A stretch of DNA of 64,000 nt from Odobenus rosmarus divergens (lineage: Eukaryota > Chordata > Mammalia > Carnivora > Odobenidae): contig NW_004450302.1 in assembly GCF_000321225.1 (NCBI RefSeq), forward strand, positions 1,384,478 to 1,448,477, read 5' to 3'. This document shows positions 56,701 to 64,000 of the stretch, piece after piece (position 1 is the stretch's first letter; every line of letters starts with the position of its first letter). Made by a program: the position numbers and the translations under genes. The notes beneath the pieces were generated by a model. That model did not search any database. It saw only the letters and a program-made list of their open reading frames with translations, and was not told the origin of the DNA.

Positions 56701-57932
56701 TGAAACCTCAAGGGAAGCCATCATCACTTATGAATCCTTCTTTAAGTAAACCAAACATATCCCCTTCTCATTCAAGGCCACCTGCAGGCTCTGATAAGCT
56801 TGCCTCTCCAATGAAGGCTGTTCCTGGGACTCCCCCATCCTCTAAAGCCAAGTCCCCCATCAGTTCAGGTTCTGGTGGTTCTCATATGTCTGGAACTAGT
56901 TCAAGCACTGGCATGAAGTCATCTTCAGGGTTAGGATCTTCAGGCTCATTGTCTCAGAAAACTCCCCCATCATCTAATTCTTGTACAGCATCTTCCTCTT
57001 CCTTTTCCTCAAGTGGCTCTTCCATGTCTTCCTCTCAGAACCAGCATGGGAGTTCCAAAGGGAAATCTCCCAGCAGAAATAAAAAGCCATCCTTAACAGC
57101 TGTCATAGATAAACTGAAGCATGGGGTTGTCACCAGTGGCCCTGGAGGTGAAGACCCAATGGATGGCCAGATGGGGGTGAGCACAAATTCTTCTAGCCAT
57201 CCTATGTCCTCCAAACATAACATGTCAGGAGGAGAGTTCCAGGGTAAGCGTGAGAAAAGTGATAAAGAAAAATCCAAGGTTTCCACCTCGGGGGGTTCAG
57301 TGGATTCGTCTAAGAAGACCTCAGAGTCAAAAAATGTGGGGAGCACAGGTGTGGCAAAAATTATCATCAGCAAGCATGATGGGGGTTCTCCCAGCATTAA
57401 AGCCAAAGTGACTTTGCAGAAACCTGGGGAAAGTAGTGGAGAAGGGCTCAGGCCTCAGATGGCCTCTTCCAAAAACTATGGCTCTCCACTCATCAGTGGT
57501 TCCACTCCAAAACATGAGCGTGGCTCTCCTAGCCATAGTAAGTCACCAGCATATACCCCCCAGAATCTGGACAGTGAAAGTGAATCAGGCTCCTCCATAG
57601 CAGAAAAATCTTACCAGAACAGTCCCAGCTCAGATGATGGTATCCGACCTCTTCCAGAATATAGCACAGAAAAGCATAAGAAGCACAAAAAAGAAAAGAA
57701 GAAAGTAAAAGACAAAGATCGAGACCGGGACCGGGACAAAGACCGGGACAAGAAAAAATCTCATAGCATCAAGCCAGAGAGTTGGTCTAAATCACCCATC
57801 TCTTCAGACCAGTCCTTGTCTTTGACAAGCAACACAATTTTATCTACAGACAGGCCCTCAAGGCTCAGCCCTGACTTTATGATTGGGGAGGAAGATGACG
57901 ATCTTATGGATGTGGCCCTGATTGGCAATTAG
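32698..57932 (+). CDS. MED1: MED1, Mediator complex subunit 1 (complete, 17 coding exons)
   Basis: MED1 (TRAP220/DRIP205) is a middle-module Mediator subunit. It bridges nuclear receptors and other activators to RNA polymerase II, and its disordered tail takes part in transcriptional condensates. Joining the 17 exons gives 4749 nt, that is 1582 residues plus TAG, close to the 1581-residue human protein. All junctions are GT-AG and in phase. Exons 1-16 encode the conserved Med1 N-terminal fold. Exon 17 encodes two intact nuclear-receptor boxes, LTSLL at 604-608 and LMNLL at 645-649. After these come serine-rich low-complexity sequence, a Lys/Arg/Asp-rich basic stretch (KHKKHKKEKKKVKDKDRDRD) and an acidic C-terminus (EEDDDLMDVALIGN). 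No frameshift or premature stop is seen. The gene is divergent from CDK12 and in tandem with FBXL20. Confidence 0.98.
32723..34794. other. MED1 intron 1
   Basis: The CpG-rich start fades by about 32900. L2-like 3'-end fragments lie near 33385-33480 and 33575-33645 (the phrase 'tgtatccccagcaca' is typical). No carnivore SINE is present in this 2 kb. Confidence 0.65.
34795..34901 (+). CDS. MED1: MED1 coding exon 2
   Basis: The acceptor atatcgtag and donor GTCATG|GTGAGG bound residues 9-44 (ESEKLSKMSSLLERLHAKFN, then QNRPWSETIKLVRQVM). The exon ends in phase 0. Confidence 0.96.
34902..37654. other. MED1 intron 2
   Basis: Minus SINEs are at 35012-35228, 35300-35489 and 35500-35672. A plus MIR is at about 36105-36262. 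A tail-less plus SINE is at 36295-36445. The stretch 36500-37650 has nothing recognisable. Confidence 0.7.
36105..36262 (+). repeat. MIR SINE
   Basis: 'tatgtgactttggacaaatt', 'cctcatctggaaaatag' and 'gtgagataatgga' match sense MIR. Confidence 0.75.
37655..37733 (+). CDS. MED1: MED1 coding exon 3
   Basis: The acceptor acttaatacag and donor CTCAAAG|GTTTGT bound residues 45-70 (EKRVVMSSGGHQHLVSCLET, then LQKALK). The donor GTTTGT is weaker than the others. Confidence 0.95.
38204..38593 (+). repeat. SINEC dimer (second copy in the A tail of the first)
   Basis: Two head-to-tail SINEs (38204-38400, 38403-38593) lie between one pair of target duplications, AAATGAACCTGATTCAG, at 38188-38204 and 38594-38610. 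Confidence 0.9.
38870..39565 (-). mobile_element. Old L1 3' fragment (L1M-type), split by a SINE
   Basis: Phrases such as 'gtaaccatcattctacttc', 'cctcatataagtggaatca', 'gttcatccatgttgt' and 'gtgaataatgctatgaa' are typical of an old mammalian L1 3' region read in antisense. It is diverged and non-coding. Confidence 0.75.
39115..39312 (+). repeat. SINEC inside an old L1 fragment
   Basis: It splits the L1 at the target 'aatttgtc(c/t)actcta', repeated on both sides. It shares rare variants with the copy at 38403. Confidence 0.92.
40411..40465 (+). CDS. MED1: MED1 coding exon 4
   Basis: The acceptor actttcctag and donor AATGG|GTAAGT bound a 55-nt exon encoding VTSLPAMTDRLESIARQNG (the last codon is split). 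Confidence 0.95.
40569..40701 (+). CDS. MED1: MED1 coding exon 5
   Basis: It encodes LGSHLSASGTECYITSDMFY, then VEVQLDPAGQLCDVKVAHHG and ENPV, in the Med1 conserved domain. The acceptor is cctgctag and the donor CCTGTG|GTATGT. Intron 4 is only 103 bp. Confidence 0.96.
41389..41417 (+). CDS. MED1: MED1 coding exon 6 (29-nt microexon-sized)
   Basis: The acceptor aatttcag and donor CTAAG|GTAAGC bound SCPELVQQL plus two bases of an arginine codon. It was placed by phase and by known MED1 sequence. It is too small to be found as an ORF. Confidence 0.93.
41808..42012 (-). mobile_element. MER5A-like hAT-Charlie DNA transposon remnant
   Basis: It runs from 'agggtttctcaaccttggtag' through 'gtgcattgtaggatgtttaac' to 'aaaactactgatc'. 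This is the usual MER5A layout in reverse, about 200 bp and diverged. Confidence 0.7.
43548..43619 (+). CDS. MED1: MED1 coding exon 7
   Basis: The acceptor ccttatag and donor GGACAA|GTAAGT bound REKNFDEFSKHLKGLVNLYN, then LPGD. Confidence 0.95.
44040..44114 (+). CDS. MED1: MED1 coding exon 8
   Basis: The acceptor actttctag and donor TATTG|GTAAGA bound NKLKTKMYLALQSLEQDLSK, then MAVMYW (the tryptophan codon is split). Confidence 0.95.
44595..44668 (+). CDS. MED1: MED1 coding exon 9
   Basis: The acceptor tctcacag and donor GTGGGG|GTATGT bound KATNAGPLDKILHGSVGYLT, then PRSG. The next intron holds four antisense SINEs in a row. Confidence 0.95.
44669..45864. other. MED1 intron 9: four antisense SINEs in a row
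   Basis: Minus SINEs are at 44702-44889, 44920-45115, 45127-45324 and 45478-45674. The second contains a 16-G run at 44979-44994. SINE sequence makes up about two thirds of the intron. Confidence 0.85.
44702..45674 (-). repeat. Array of four minus SINECs in MED1 intron 9
   Basis: Separate insertions are at 44702-44889, 44920-45115, 45127-45324 and 45478-45674. Their divergence differs, and the last is closest to an intact consensus. Confidence 0.85.
45865..45954 (+). CDS. MED1: MED1 coding exon 10
   Basis: The acceptor tttgcatag and donor AATAATG|GTAAGA bound HLMNLKYYASPSDLLDDKTT, then SPIILHENN. Confidence 0.96.
47041..47152 (+). CDS. MED1: MED1 coding exon 11
   Basis: The acceptor ctattctcag and donor AAATG|GTAAGA bound VPRSLGMNASVTIEGTSAMY, then KLPIAPLIMGSHPVDNKW. 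Confidence 0.96.
48084..48323 (-). mobile_element. Carnivore L1 3'-end insertion with perfect target duplication
   Basis: Read on the minus strand it ends in the carnivore L1 3'UTR ('gtgattaacataacaat' then A-rich). It is 5'-truncated to about 240 bp and flanked by the 16-bp repeat AAAAGAGTGAACTTTT at 48068-48083 and 48324-48339. The perfect duplication argues for a relatively recent insertion, about 100 bp before MED1 exon 12. Confidence 0.85.
48445..48569 (+). CDS. MED1: MED1 coding exon 12
   Basis: The acceptor tttttttgaag and donor TGCACAG|GTGAGT bound TPSFSSITSANSVDLPACFF, then LKFPQPIPVSRAFVQKLQNC and T. A recent L1 fragment lies about 100 bp upstream of its acceptor. Confidence 0.96.
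48690..48750 (+). repeat. L2 3' end fragment
   Basis: 'agtaaatgcttagtaagt' followed by 'caataaatggatgaatga' is the L2 3' end pattern. Confidence 0.6.
48820..48938 (+). CDS. MED1: MED1 coding exon 13
   Basis: The acceptor tttttccag and donor TATGCT|GTAAGT bound GIPLFETQPTYVPLYELITQ, then FELSKDPDPLPLNHNMRFYA. The exon ends in phase 0. Confidence 0.96.
49926..50127 (+). CDS. MED1: MED1 coding exon 14
   Basis: The acceptor ttttgcccag and donor AAAGAAG|GTATTG bound ALPGQQHCYFLNKDAPLPDG, then RSLQGTLVSKITFQHPGRVP and LILSLIRHQVAYNTLIGSCV through KRTILKE. Read-through into intron 14 stops at 50190, so an unspliced message would truncate the protein. Confidence 0.96.
50781..51086 (+). repeat. Single SINEC split by the assembly gap
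   Basis: It is flanked by AGAATCCCTGATGAG at 50766-50780 and 51087-51101. The element without the gap and the duplicated 68 bases would be about 188 bp, a normal SINE length. Confidence 0.93.
50870..50919. other. Assembly gap (50 N) in MED1 intron 14
   Basis: A run of 50 Ns sits inside one SINE. The 68 bases before it (50802-50869) are identical to the 68 bases after it (50920-50987). Confidence 0.97.
53004..53099 (+). CDS. MED1: MED1 coding exon 15
   Basis: The acceptor gccttttag and donor GTGTGTG|GTGAGT bound DSPGLLQFEVCPLSESRFSV, then SFQHPVNDSLVC. Confidence 0.96.
53212..53317 (+). CDS. MED1: MED1 coding exon 16
   Basis: The acceptor tgtctttcag and donor TTCAAAG|GTAGCA bound VVMDVQDSTHVSCKLYKGLS, then DALICTDDFIAKVVQ. 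The intron before it is 112 bp. Confidence 0.96.
53318..54682. other. MED1 intron 16
   Basis: An old DNA-element-like fragment (about 53715-54005, phrase 'ttttattggaacacag') is split by a minus SINE at 53790-53982. Nothing else is recognised. Confidence 0.6.
53790..53982 (-). repeat. SINEC inserted in an older DNA-element fragment
   Basis: The target 'atatattgtct' flanks it at about 53777-53787 and 53983-53995, so the two halves of the host element can be rejoined by eye. Confidence 0.85.
54683..57932 (+). CDS. MED1: MED1 coding exon 17 (last; residues 500-1582)
   Basis: The acceptor ttattttacag opens RCMSIPVTMRAIRRK and the frame runs 3250 nt to a TAG at 57930-57932. It holds the nuclear-receptor boxes LTSLL (604-608) and LMNLL (645-649) and an acidic segment (QSGDNDDFKGFASQALNTLG). 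A basic Lys/Arg patch (KPPKRKKADTEGK) is a likely nuclear-localisation signal. Long Ser-rich disordered sequence follows (serine codon run near 56480-56506), then the KHKKHKKEKKK basic stretch near 57672-57765. The opposite-strand open frames here are shadows of the Ser/Pro bias. Confidence 0.98.
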
Positions 57933-58823
57933 GAGCCTTACTTTTTAAGACACAAATGGCCAGAGAAAAACTAATAAGTTTATAGGCAAACCACCATAAG
58001 GGGTGAGTCAGGTCTGATTTTGTGTTCAAGAATCTTAAATGGCATGGCTTTGACACCAAGCTGGGTGAATTTAGAAAGGCATAGCCAGACCCTACTAAAG
58101 AGACCATAGGGTTTGATTCTGGTTACCAAGAATCACTTTTTCCTTTGCCAGAGAAAAAAAGAGAAAAAAAAAGTTAAAATACTTGCTTATGAAAGGGAGG
58201 GGGTGGGTGGGGCATAGGGAGAGGGAAGGGTGGGAAACAGTTTTGTGGGAAATATTCATATATATTTTTTTCTCCCTTTTTCCATTTTTAGGCCATGTTT
58301 TAACTCATTTTAGTGCATGTATTTGAAGGGCTGGGCAGCAAATGAAAAAGCAATACATTCCTTGATGCATTTGCATGAAGGTTGTTCACTTTGTTTGGAT
58401 AGTTGTCCATTTGAGGCGTGGACAAATGAAGGACTTTGGTCATTTTGGACACTTAAGTAATGTTTGGTGTCTGTTTCTTAGGAGTGATTGGGGGAGGGAA
58501 GATAATTTTAGCTATTTATTTGTAATATTTTAACCCTCTATCTGTTTGTCTTTACACAGTGTTTCTAATTCTATAAGGTTCAGGGTTCAAAGTGATGGGA
58601 GGTGGAAGAGCAAGGCTTATTTGGTGGTAGAGAGCCTGTAGCTTGTGCTGGTACTGTAGCATTAAGCCCAAGCAGATTAGTCAGAGTCCACCTTTGAAGT
58701 TAAGTAGAAAAACCAAAATGGTATTTTTGTTTTAGGAGGTTTATCATAGGGTTCAGACATCATAGGAATATTAGGAGTTACCTCCCTGTGGAGGTACTGA
58801 TTTATATAGTCTCTTTGTCCTTT

Positions 58824-58829
58824 AATAAA
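58824..58829 (+). terminator. Possible proximal MED1 poly(A) signal
   Basis: This is an AATAAA hexamer about 890 bases after the stop codon. Its use is not determinable from sequence. Confidence 0.3.
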
Positions 58830-61077
58830 GGCTGGGCTGGCTTTTTGGGATGTAAACATGTTTTCAGATGCAGTAAGTTTTAATGTACAGCCTCCCTGAC
58901 CCAGTGGCATGAAAACCATTACAGAATTAATAGTTCTCCTATTTCCACAATGTGCCAAAAGTCCACATCCCAGCATTTTGTTTGTAGGAGAACTGATGCC
59001 ATTCCTGAGAGCTGGGCTCCTTGTTTCTCTGCATCACATGGAGAAGGAGTCCAGACTTCAATCGCTCCACTGTATGCTCCCTTAGATAAAACAGTAAAAA
59101 ATTTGCAGCCATAGTTCACTTAAAACAATTTCAAGCTCACTTGAAGTAATGGGGGCCTGGAATGCTAGGTGGGCATGAAGATAAACCCTTGCTACTATGT
59201 AGCAACCCAATTGGACCTTTTTTGGAGGAATAGGTCTGAGTCTGGATTCTGGGGGACATCAATAAGAAGCCCTTCTCATAAATATAGAAATCCAGGAGAC
59301 CATTTGAGTGCAACACAAGTTCTCAGTATTTGGAGGGTCCTCTCAAAATTCTGCGGCCTTACTTTGATTTTGACACCTGCACTGTGCCATTCCTGATGAT
59401 TCCATTCAGGATCTGTATCAGCAGGACGGGGCACAGTCCCCAGCACAACTCTTCTGGATTAAAAAAAAAAAAAAAAAAAGCCAGGTGATTCATTTGTGTG
59501 TGTGTGTGATAAATGGAAGTGACTTCATCAGATATTGAAGAAGATTTCTATATTCAGCTCTTTCTGCAGGTTGGAGTTAGCATAGAGTTGGAAAATCAGC
59601 TTTGGCGTTCTTTCCTGACTGTCTCTGATTTCCTCTAGTGTTCTCCCTTTTCTGGTCATCAGCTCTCAACAACTCTGCCACTTTTGTGTCCCAAGGTAAT
59701 AAGAAGTAGGAAACGAAACATTGCAAAGTGGAGCAAGAAAAGTTATCGGTTACCGTATCAGAGTCAAATGTCTTGGGTGACACTAAGGAGGACATGGGCA
59801 AGGTGATACCAGAGTGCTTTATCTTGTGATGCTGATACAGTAGCAGCCTCTCAGACATATAACCAGGTTGGATTTCTCACAAGTTTCTCACCTAGTTTTG
59901 AATCCTATCCCATTGGTTTCTGCAGAGAAAAAAAAAATGTTACGTGGTTTTTAAGTTTGTTCTGGGTGGGGAAAATCTTATGGGGAATGTACTACATATC
60001 AGGGGCTCAGCTTCCCCAAGCAGAGCCAACAGATTCCAAAATGAGTAAACTGGGAAGCTTTTTCTCTCTTTCTGTCTTCATCCCAGATCAAAGAATCCCG
60101 AGTTAGGATCTGGATGAAGGATAAGCCCCTGAATTGTCGATGGGCACACCCCACACACTGACCCAGCATCTGAACTTGCTTAACAGGGAGCCGGGGCTAA
60201 CCTGCTTCACCCTGCCTGAGAACCAGGGAGCACTGCATTTCTCCACAGGGTGGAGGAGAAGAGGCAGAATAAACCAAGCCTGGGACACCTCCCTCCTGTC
60301 TAGGTGTCCTCATTCTCCTGTTTCAAAAGACTGCAAGGACATGAAGTCAACTTCTACCTGTCTTCTGCTGCTGGTGTCTTATGTATTCTTAGTTTGACCT
60401 GATTCCTCTTCTGTCTTTTGGCTTCATGTTAGGGGTTCTTGGTCAAAACCTGCTCTGATGTACATGAAGATTTCAGGTTCAAAATCCATGTGTTTTAAAA
60501 CAGGTATTTTATAAATGGGGGAGAAATGAAGCAGGATATAATTGCCAAAAACTGGCCTTGAGGTTAGTGACTCTTGGAAAGATTTTCCTTAAGGCCTGGG
60601 TCTGAAAATTTAGTGCAACAATAGCATGAATTCTCAGAAGCAACCCTTTAAAGGGAGCCAGTGAGTCATACAGTATCCAGTCAAGTCACTTAAAGCGGAT
60701 GACAGTATAGGAAACTTTCATAATCCCTGGGCAATCTCATTTTCTCCCCCCTCCCTTTTTTCCCTTTTCAATCCCTCTACCCCCTTATTTCTACCCTTGA
60801 GTTAGTTTTTTGAGGGGTAGGAAGTACCTAACATCTCGGAAGCTAGGTTGGGAAACATGCTCAGCTGTAAAAGCTGAGCTTTATAAATTTTGTCTTTTAG
60901 AAATGTACATCAGGAGCAGTTGGGGAGGGTCTTTTCTAAAAAAATCTTTCAAATTTGATTTTCTGTGCGTATGGCCGTTCTGTAAATACTTTGGGGTTTT
61001 TCATTTTTTTGAAAGTAGACAAAATCTGGGATTTTTCCCCCCGAAACATTACAAAAGAACCTGTTTATTTACATGCA

Positions 61078-61083
61078 AATAAA
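61078..61083 (+). terminator. MED1 distal poly(A) signal AATAAA
   Basis: This canonical hexamer is followed within 40 bases by a GU-rich stretch. SINE-bearing intergenic DNA resumes just beyond. Confidence 0.8.
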
Positions 61084-61105
61084 TTTCTTTGATAAAAAGT
61101 ATTAT

Positions 61106-62499
61106 GCCTTTGTGTAGTAAATGTTTAACCTTTGAGCAATTTTCACTTATTCAGCTTTTTTAAAAAAGGATTTTATTTTTAGAGGGGGGAGTGGGGGAGG
61201 GGCAGAGAGAGAGGGACAAGCTGACTCCCTGCTGAGCGGGACCCAGAGGGGTGGCTCAACCCTGAGATCATGACCTGAGCCAATCAAGAATCAGCAAAAT
61301 TAAGAGTCAGCAGTGCAACCGACTGGGCCACCTGGAGAGCCCCTATTCAGCTTTTTAAAAGTCCACCAATCAGAAAAAATTCAATCAGGAAATAAAAGTC
61401 TTCCCTGAGTATTACTCAAAATAGGTTAACTGTAAAGGATAACTGAAACCTGGTAAAAGACCTGTGAAAGTTTGCTTCATTTGATTTATCTGCTTGAGCC
61501 AGTTTTACTATCTTTTGCAGGTCTTAGTCACCAAATTCATCAATAATTGGGAGAAAACTGCTCTTAGATCAGATAGGACTAAAAAGCTGTGTTTATATGG
61601 CTGAAGTGAAATAACAGAAGTAGCAGACAATATAACATCTAGACCTGGGTTTGTGGGCCTGAGAATGAGTTTCTGAAGCTAGGTTCCTTGCTTAAGAAGC
61701 CCTTTCTAGGACAAACACAAGAAAGTTTAATAAAAAAAAAAAGTGCTTGAAGAGTTGGGTAATAAAGCTTCCAGCTTAAATATGCCTGTTTTGTTTTCAT
61801 AATTTTTACTTTCTTTTTTAAGAGCAGGAGCAGGGGTTGGGCTGGCAGGAGGGGAGGGCCAGAGGGACAGAGACTCTTAAGCAGGCTCCACGCCCAGCTG
61901 GGAGCCCAAGCAGGGGCTGGATCTCACCACCTTGAGATCATGACCTGAGGGGAAAGAGTTGGATACTTAATTGACTGACACCCAGGCACCCCAGAATATG
62001 CCTATTTAATAAAAAAAAAATCTCCAGCACAAGTTGCTCTTAAGTAAGCTCCTCTCTCTTATATTTTATTTTTAAGTAATCTCTACACCCAACGGGGCTT
62101 GAACCCACAACCCCGATATCAAGAGTGGTAGGCTCCACCAACTCAGCCAGCCAGGTACCCCAGTAATCTCTCTTAAATCAGATTCGTAACAAGCCAGTCA
62201 CTAAAACGAATTAAAAGAGGTATGAAGACAAACATACTTACTTTGGAATACGATTAGGGACAGTGATCCTGCCAGGACTGCTGGAATTTATGATACAGTT
62301 TCTAATATTTCATCTTGGGTACACGATTCTGTAGTTTGTCGTTCTAAAAGAGGGTAAACTTATTCCTTAGTCCATGGAAATTCGATGATAAATTTCAAGA
62401 CCTTGAGAGCTGGTGTTGCTGAAGTATAATAATATAATGACACAAACTAGCTTGTATGGAAGGAGCCAAGGAGTCAGATGAATGTAATTTCCACTGAGC
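61106..62499. other. MED1-FBXL20 intergenic region
   Basis: Minus SINEs are at 61160-61342 and 61815-61993, and a head-only minus SINE at 62059-62161. The rest has no recognised feature before the CpG island. Confidence 0.7.
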
Positions 62500-63003
62500 C
62501 AGCGCCCCCGCCTACTCGTTAAGACACGCTTGTTTCTCCCGCCAAAGTGGCGTCAGGATCAGGTTCTCACCAAGCAGAGCCCTGATTGGAGGACGGGCAG
62601 GCACTAGAGCCCATTGGGCGCCAGCGGCAGTCTGGTGGCGGAGGGGCGGGGGAAGCCAAAGGCACTTCAGCCTCGCACGGCCCCCCCGCAACCGCCAAAG
62701 CGCGCCCCTCCCCCAGCTAAAAGGAATGGTCGCCCAGCTCCTGCGCTGCACCCCCTGACCCCAAGGCGCGAGGTGCGGCCTTGCTGCATATTCCTGGAGC
62801 AGAGGGTAGCGCAATTACCGCCCCCCCCGTCCTCCTGATCTATGCACAGGGAGACCCACGCCCTGCCGCGGCCCCCCAGGCCTCCCTGCAACACCCGGTA
62901 ATGCAATCCACGGGGGCGGGGGAGGCGGCGGCAGCGACAGCAACGACGGCGGCGGCGGCGGCAGCACTGCCTCAATCTAGAGACAACCAGAAAGAGGAGG
63001 AAA

Positions 63004-63051
63004 ATGGCTCCGAGCAGGGACCGCCTGCTGCACTTTGGGTTCAAGGCGACA
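63004..63051 (+). other. Candidate alternative first coding exon of FBXL20
   Basis: ATG in strong context (AAAATGG) reads MAPSRDRLLHFGFKAT and runs straight into a near-consensus donor GCGACA|GTGAGT at 63051/63052. The 16 codons end in phase 0, exactly like canonical exon 1, so splicing to FBXL20 exon 2 would keep frame and give a different N-terminus. CCAAT and GC boxes lie 350-420 bp upstream. No transcript can be checked here, and it could instead belong to a non-coding transcript. Confidence 0.45.
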
Positions 63052-63477
63052 GTGAGTGATAGGGGAAAGGAGTTGGGTGGCCGGGAAGGACATGTGTGGC
63101 TGCACAGGCTACCGGGGAAGAAGCGACAAGACTAGGGGGCTGGGAGGGCTTGACAGAAACCTCAAGTGTTTGCTGGGTGGGTGCGTGCTGTTTGCCGGCG
63201 AAAGGGATTAGATGGGCTCCGGTACTGTGTGCAGTTGTCCTGCTTTCCTCACTCGCGAGTCCGCGAGCACGCGCGCACTCACACCCTCCCCACAGCCCCT
63301 CCCACACACAAATACACACAGACAGATAGGCACTTCCCTGCCTCTCCTCGCGGTGGGCTTGCGTGCCTCGGAGGCAAGAGCGGGCTCGCGCCGCCGCCGC
63401 CGCCGCGCTCCGGCTGCTCACGGGCGGACCGTCGCGGGCTGCGCCCGGGAGTGGGGGAGGGGTGGTCCCGCGCCGCT

Positions 63478-63518
<41 letters not shown>
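63478..63518 (+). repeat. (GCC)n trinucleotide repeat in FBXL20 leader/promoter
   Basis: About 13.7 uninterrupted GCC units. Read on the other strand it is a CGG/GGC repeat, a class that can vary in length and be methylated. A smaller GGC/GGCAGC-rich tract lies around 62930-62962. Confidence 0.9.
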
Positions 63519-63866
63519 GGCCGCCGCGCGCTCCTCCTCCTCCCCTCCCCACGCCGTTCCGAGGCCCGGGCGGCTCTGCCCAATGAGGAGCGGCGTTGCT
63601 GGCAGGTGGGGAGTGTTTTTGTTTTGGGTTGAAGTTGAGGCTGAGGGGAGAGAAGAGCTAGCGACTAGCAGTCGTCGCTGCCGCCGGCTCTGCGGGAGGT
63701 GGAGGAGGCCCCGCCGGAGCCGAGAGGTTTCCCCTCCCCGCTGACGGCCCCTGCCCGTCGCTTCTCTACCTCCTCCCGGTCCCGGAACTCCGGGGCCTGC
63801 CCCGGGCCCCCAGTCTTTGAACTCTGCACGCCGCAGCGCCCGGCCCCGGCCGCACCCGCCGGCCCC

Positions 63867-63908
63867 ATGAGGAGGGACGTGAACGGAGTGACCAAGAGCA
63901 GGTTTGAG
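63867..63908 (+). CDS. FBXL20: FBXL20 coding exon 1 (rest beyond right edge)
   Basis: FBXL20 (SCRAPPER) is an F-box/leucine-rich-repeat substrate receptor of SCF ubiquitin ligases, known for synaptic targets such as RIM1. The 14 codons MRRDVNGVTKSRFE end at GAG|GTGTGAG in phase 0. As I recall the family sequence, the next exon would begin MFSNSDEAV, followed by the F-box. The ATG lies in a CpG island. An open frame extends upstream only to a GTG at 63699, with no in-frame ATG, so this start is supported. The gene follows MED1 in the same direction with a gap of about 2.8 kb. Confidence 0.93.
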
Positions 63909-64000
63909 GTGTGAGCCTGGGGGGGCTGGGGCGGCGTGAGCAAGGCGATTCCCGCTCTTATGCCCCGAAAATTTCGCTCGGCACGGAGCCTCCTCCCTTG

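Larger units (their letters stand above)
57933..61105 (+). other. MED1: MED1 3'UTR
   Basis: The sequence from the MED1 stop to a poly(A) signal AATAAA at 61078-61083 is followed by a T/G-rich element ('tatgcctttgtgtag') around 61102-61117. It is notably free of carnivore SINEs over about 3.2 kb, which fits constraint on a transcribed UTR. An internal AATAAA at 58824-58829 could give a shorter message. An A-run at 59461-59479 and a GT repeat near 59495-59508 are simple repeats. The small ORFs here have no coding features. Confidence 0.85.
62500..63866 (+). promoter_or_regulatory. FBXL20: FBXL20 CpG-island promoter and 5' leader region
   Basis: About 1.4 kb of strongly CpG-rich sequence precedes the FBXL20 start. 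Two inverted CCAAT boxes (ATTGG) lie at 62585-62589 and 62613-62617, and a GC box (GGGGCGGGG) at 62643-62651. A forward CCAAT lies near 63580, and there is a GCC repeat at 63478-63518. Long open frames on both strands here are products of GC-rich, stop-poor sequence. There may be two start regions, one near 62.7-63.0 kb and one near 63.6 kb (inference). Confidence 0.7.

Noticed and set aside
63041..63583. 180-codon minus-strand ORF with arginine runs
   Set aside because: The arginine runs are the reverse reading of the GCC repeat in a stop-poor CpG island, with no family resemblance.
63699..63866. 56-codon extension upstream of FBXL20
   Set aside because: It begins with GTG, not ATG. The open frame reflects GC-rich 5'UTR.

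Overview
This is a eukaryotic, mammalian genomic window. It has long introns with GT-AG splice sites and CpG-rich promoters. It also carries very many copies of the carnivore tRNA-Lys-derived SINE (SINEC / CAN-SINE), recognisable by its 'cgcctgggtggctcag' head and A-rich tail. The SINE variants, and the absence of typical dog-lineage SINEC_Cf copies, suggest a non-canid caniform such as a bear, seal or mustelid. The species cannot be fixed from sequence alone.

Three protein-coding genes are present, in the gene order known from human 17q12 (CDK12, MED1, FBXL20), here reverse-complemented. CDK12 lies on the minus strand. Its first six coding exons are at 24994 down to 4056, covering the RS domain, the proline-rich region and the kinase N-lobe through the HRD loop. 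The remaining exons lie off the left edge. MED1 lies on the plus strand and is complete, with 17 coding exons at 32698-57932. I reconstruct 1582 codons plus a stop, with every exon junction in phase, and a 3'UTR of about 3.2 kb ending near 61.1 kb. FBXL20 lies on the plus strand. Only coding exon 1 (14 codons, 63867-63908) is inside. A 5' exon candidate at 63004-63051 could give an alternative N-terminus.

CDK12 (cyclin K-dependent kinase for the RNA polymerase II tail) and MED1 (Mediator subunit) are divergently transcribed, with start codons about 7.7 kb apart. Both promoters carry clusters of the TCTCGCGA motif. The MED1 promoter also has a YY1-type AAGATGGCGGC site, whose ATG opens a 17-codon upstream ORF. 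FBXL20 starts in a large CpG island containing a GCC trinucleotide repeat.

The rest is intron and intergenic DNA dominated by about 75 SINE copies, many nested or serially inserted. There are also older MIR, L2, L1 and hAT fragments, a carnivore L1 3' end with a perfect target duplication, and a U6 snRNA retropseudogene. One 50-N assembly gap (50870-50919) splits a single SINE and appears to be an unmerged overlap. I found no evidence of a novel biological system. The noteworthy items are regulatory motifs, a possible alternative FBXL20 first exon, retrotransposon insertion hot spots and assembly oddities.
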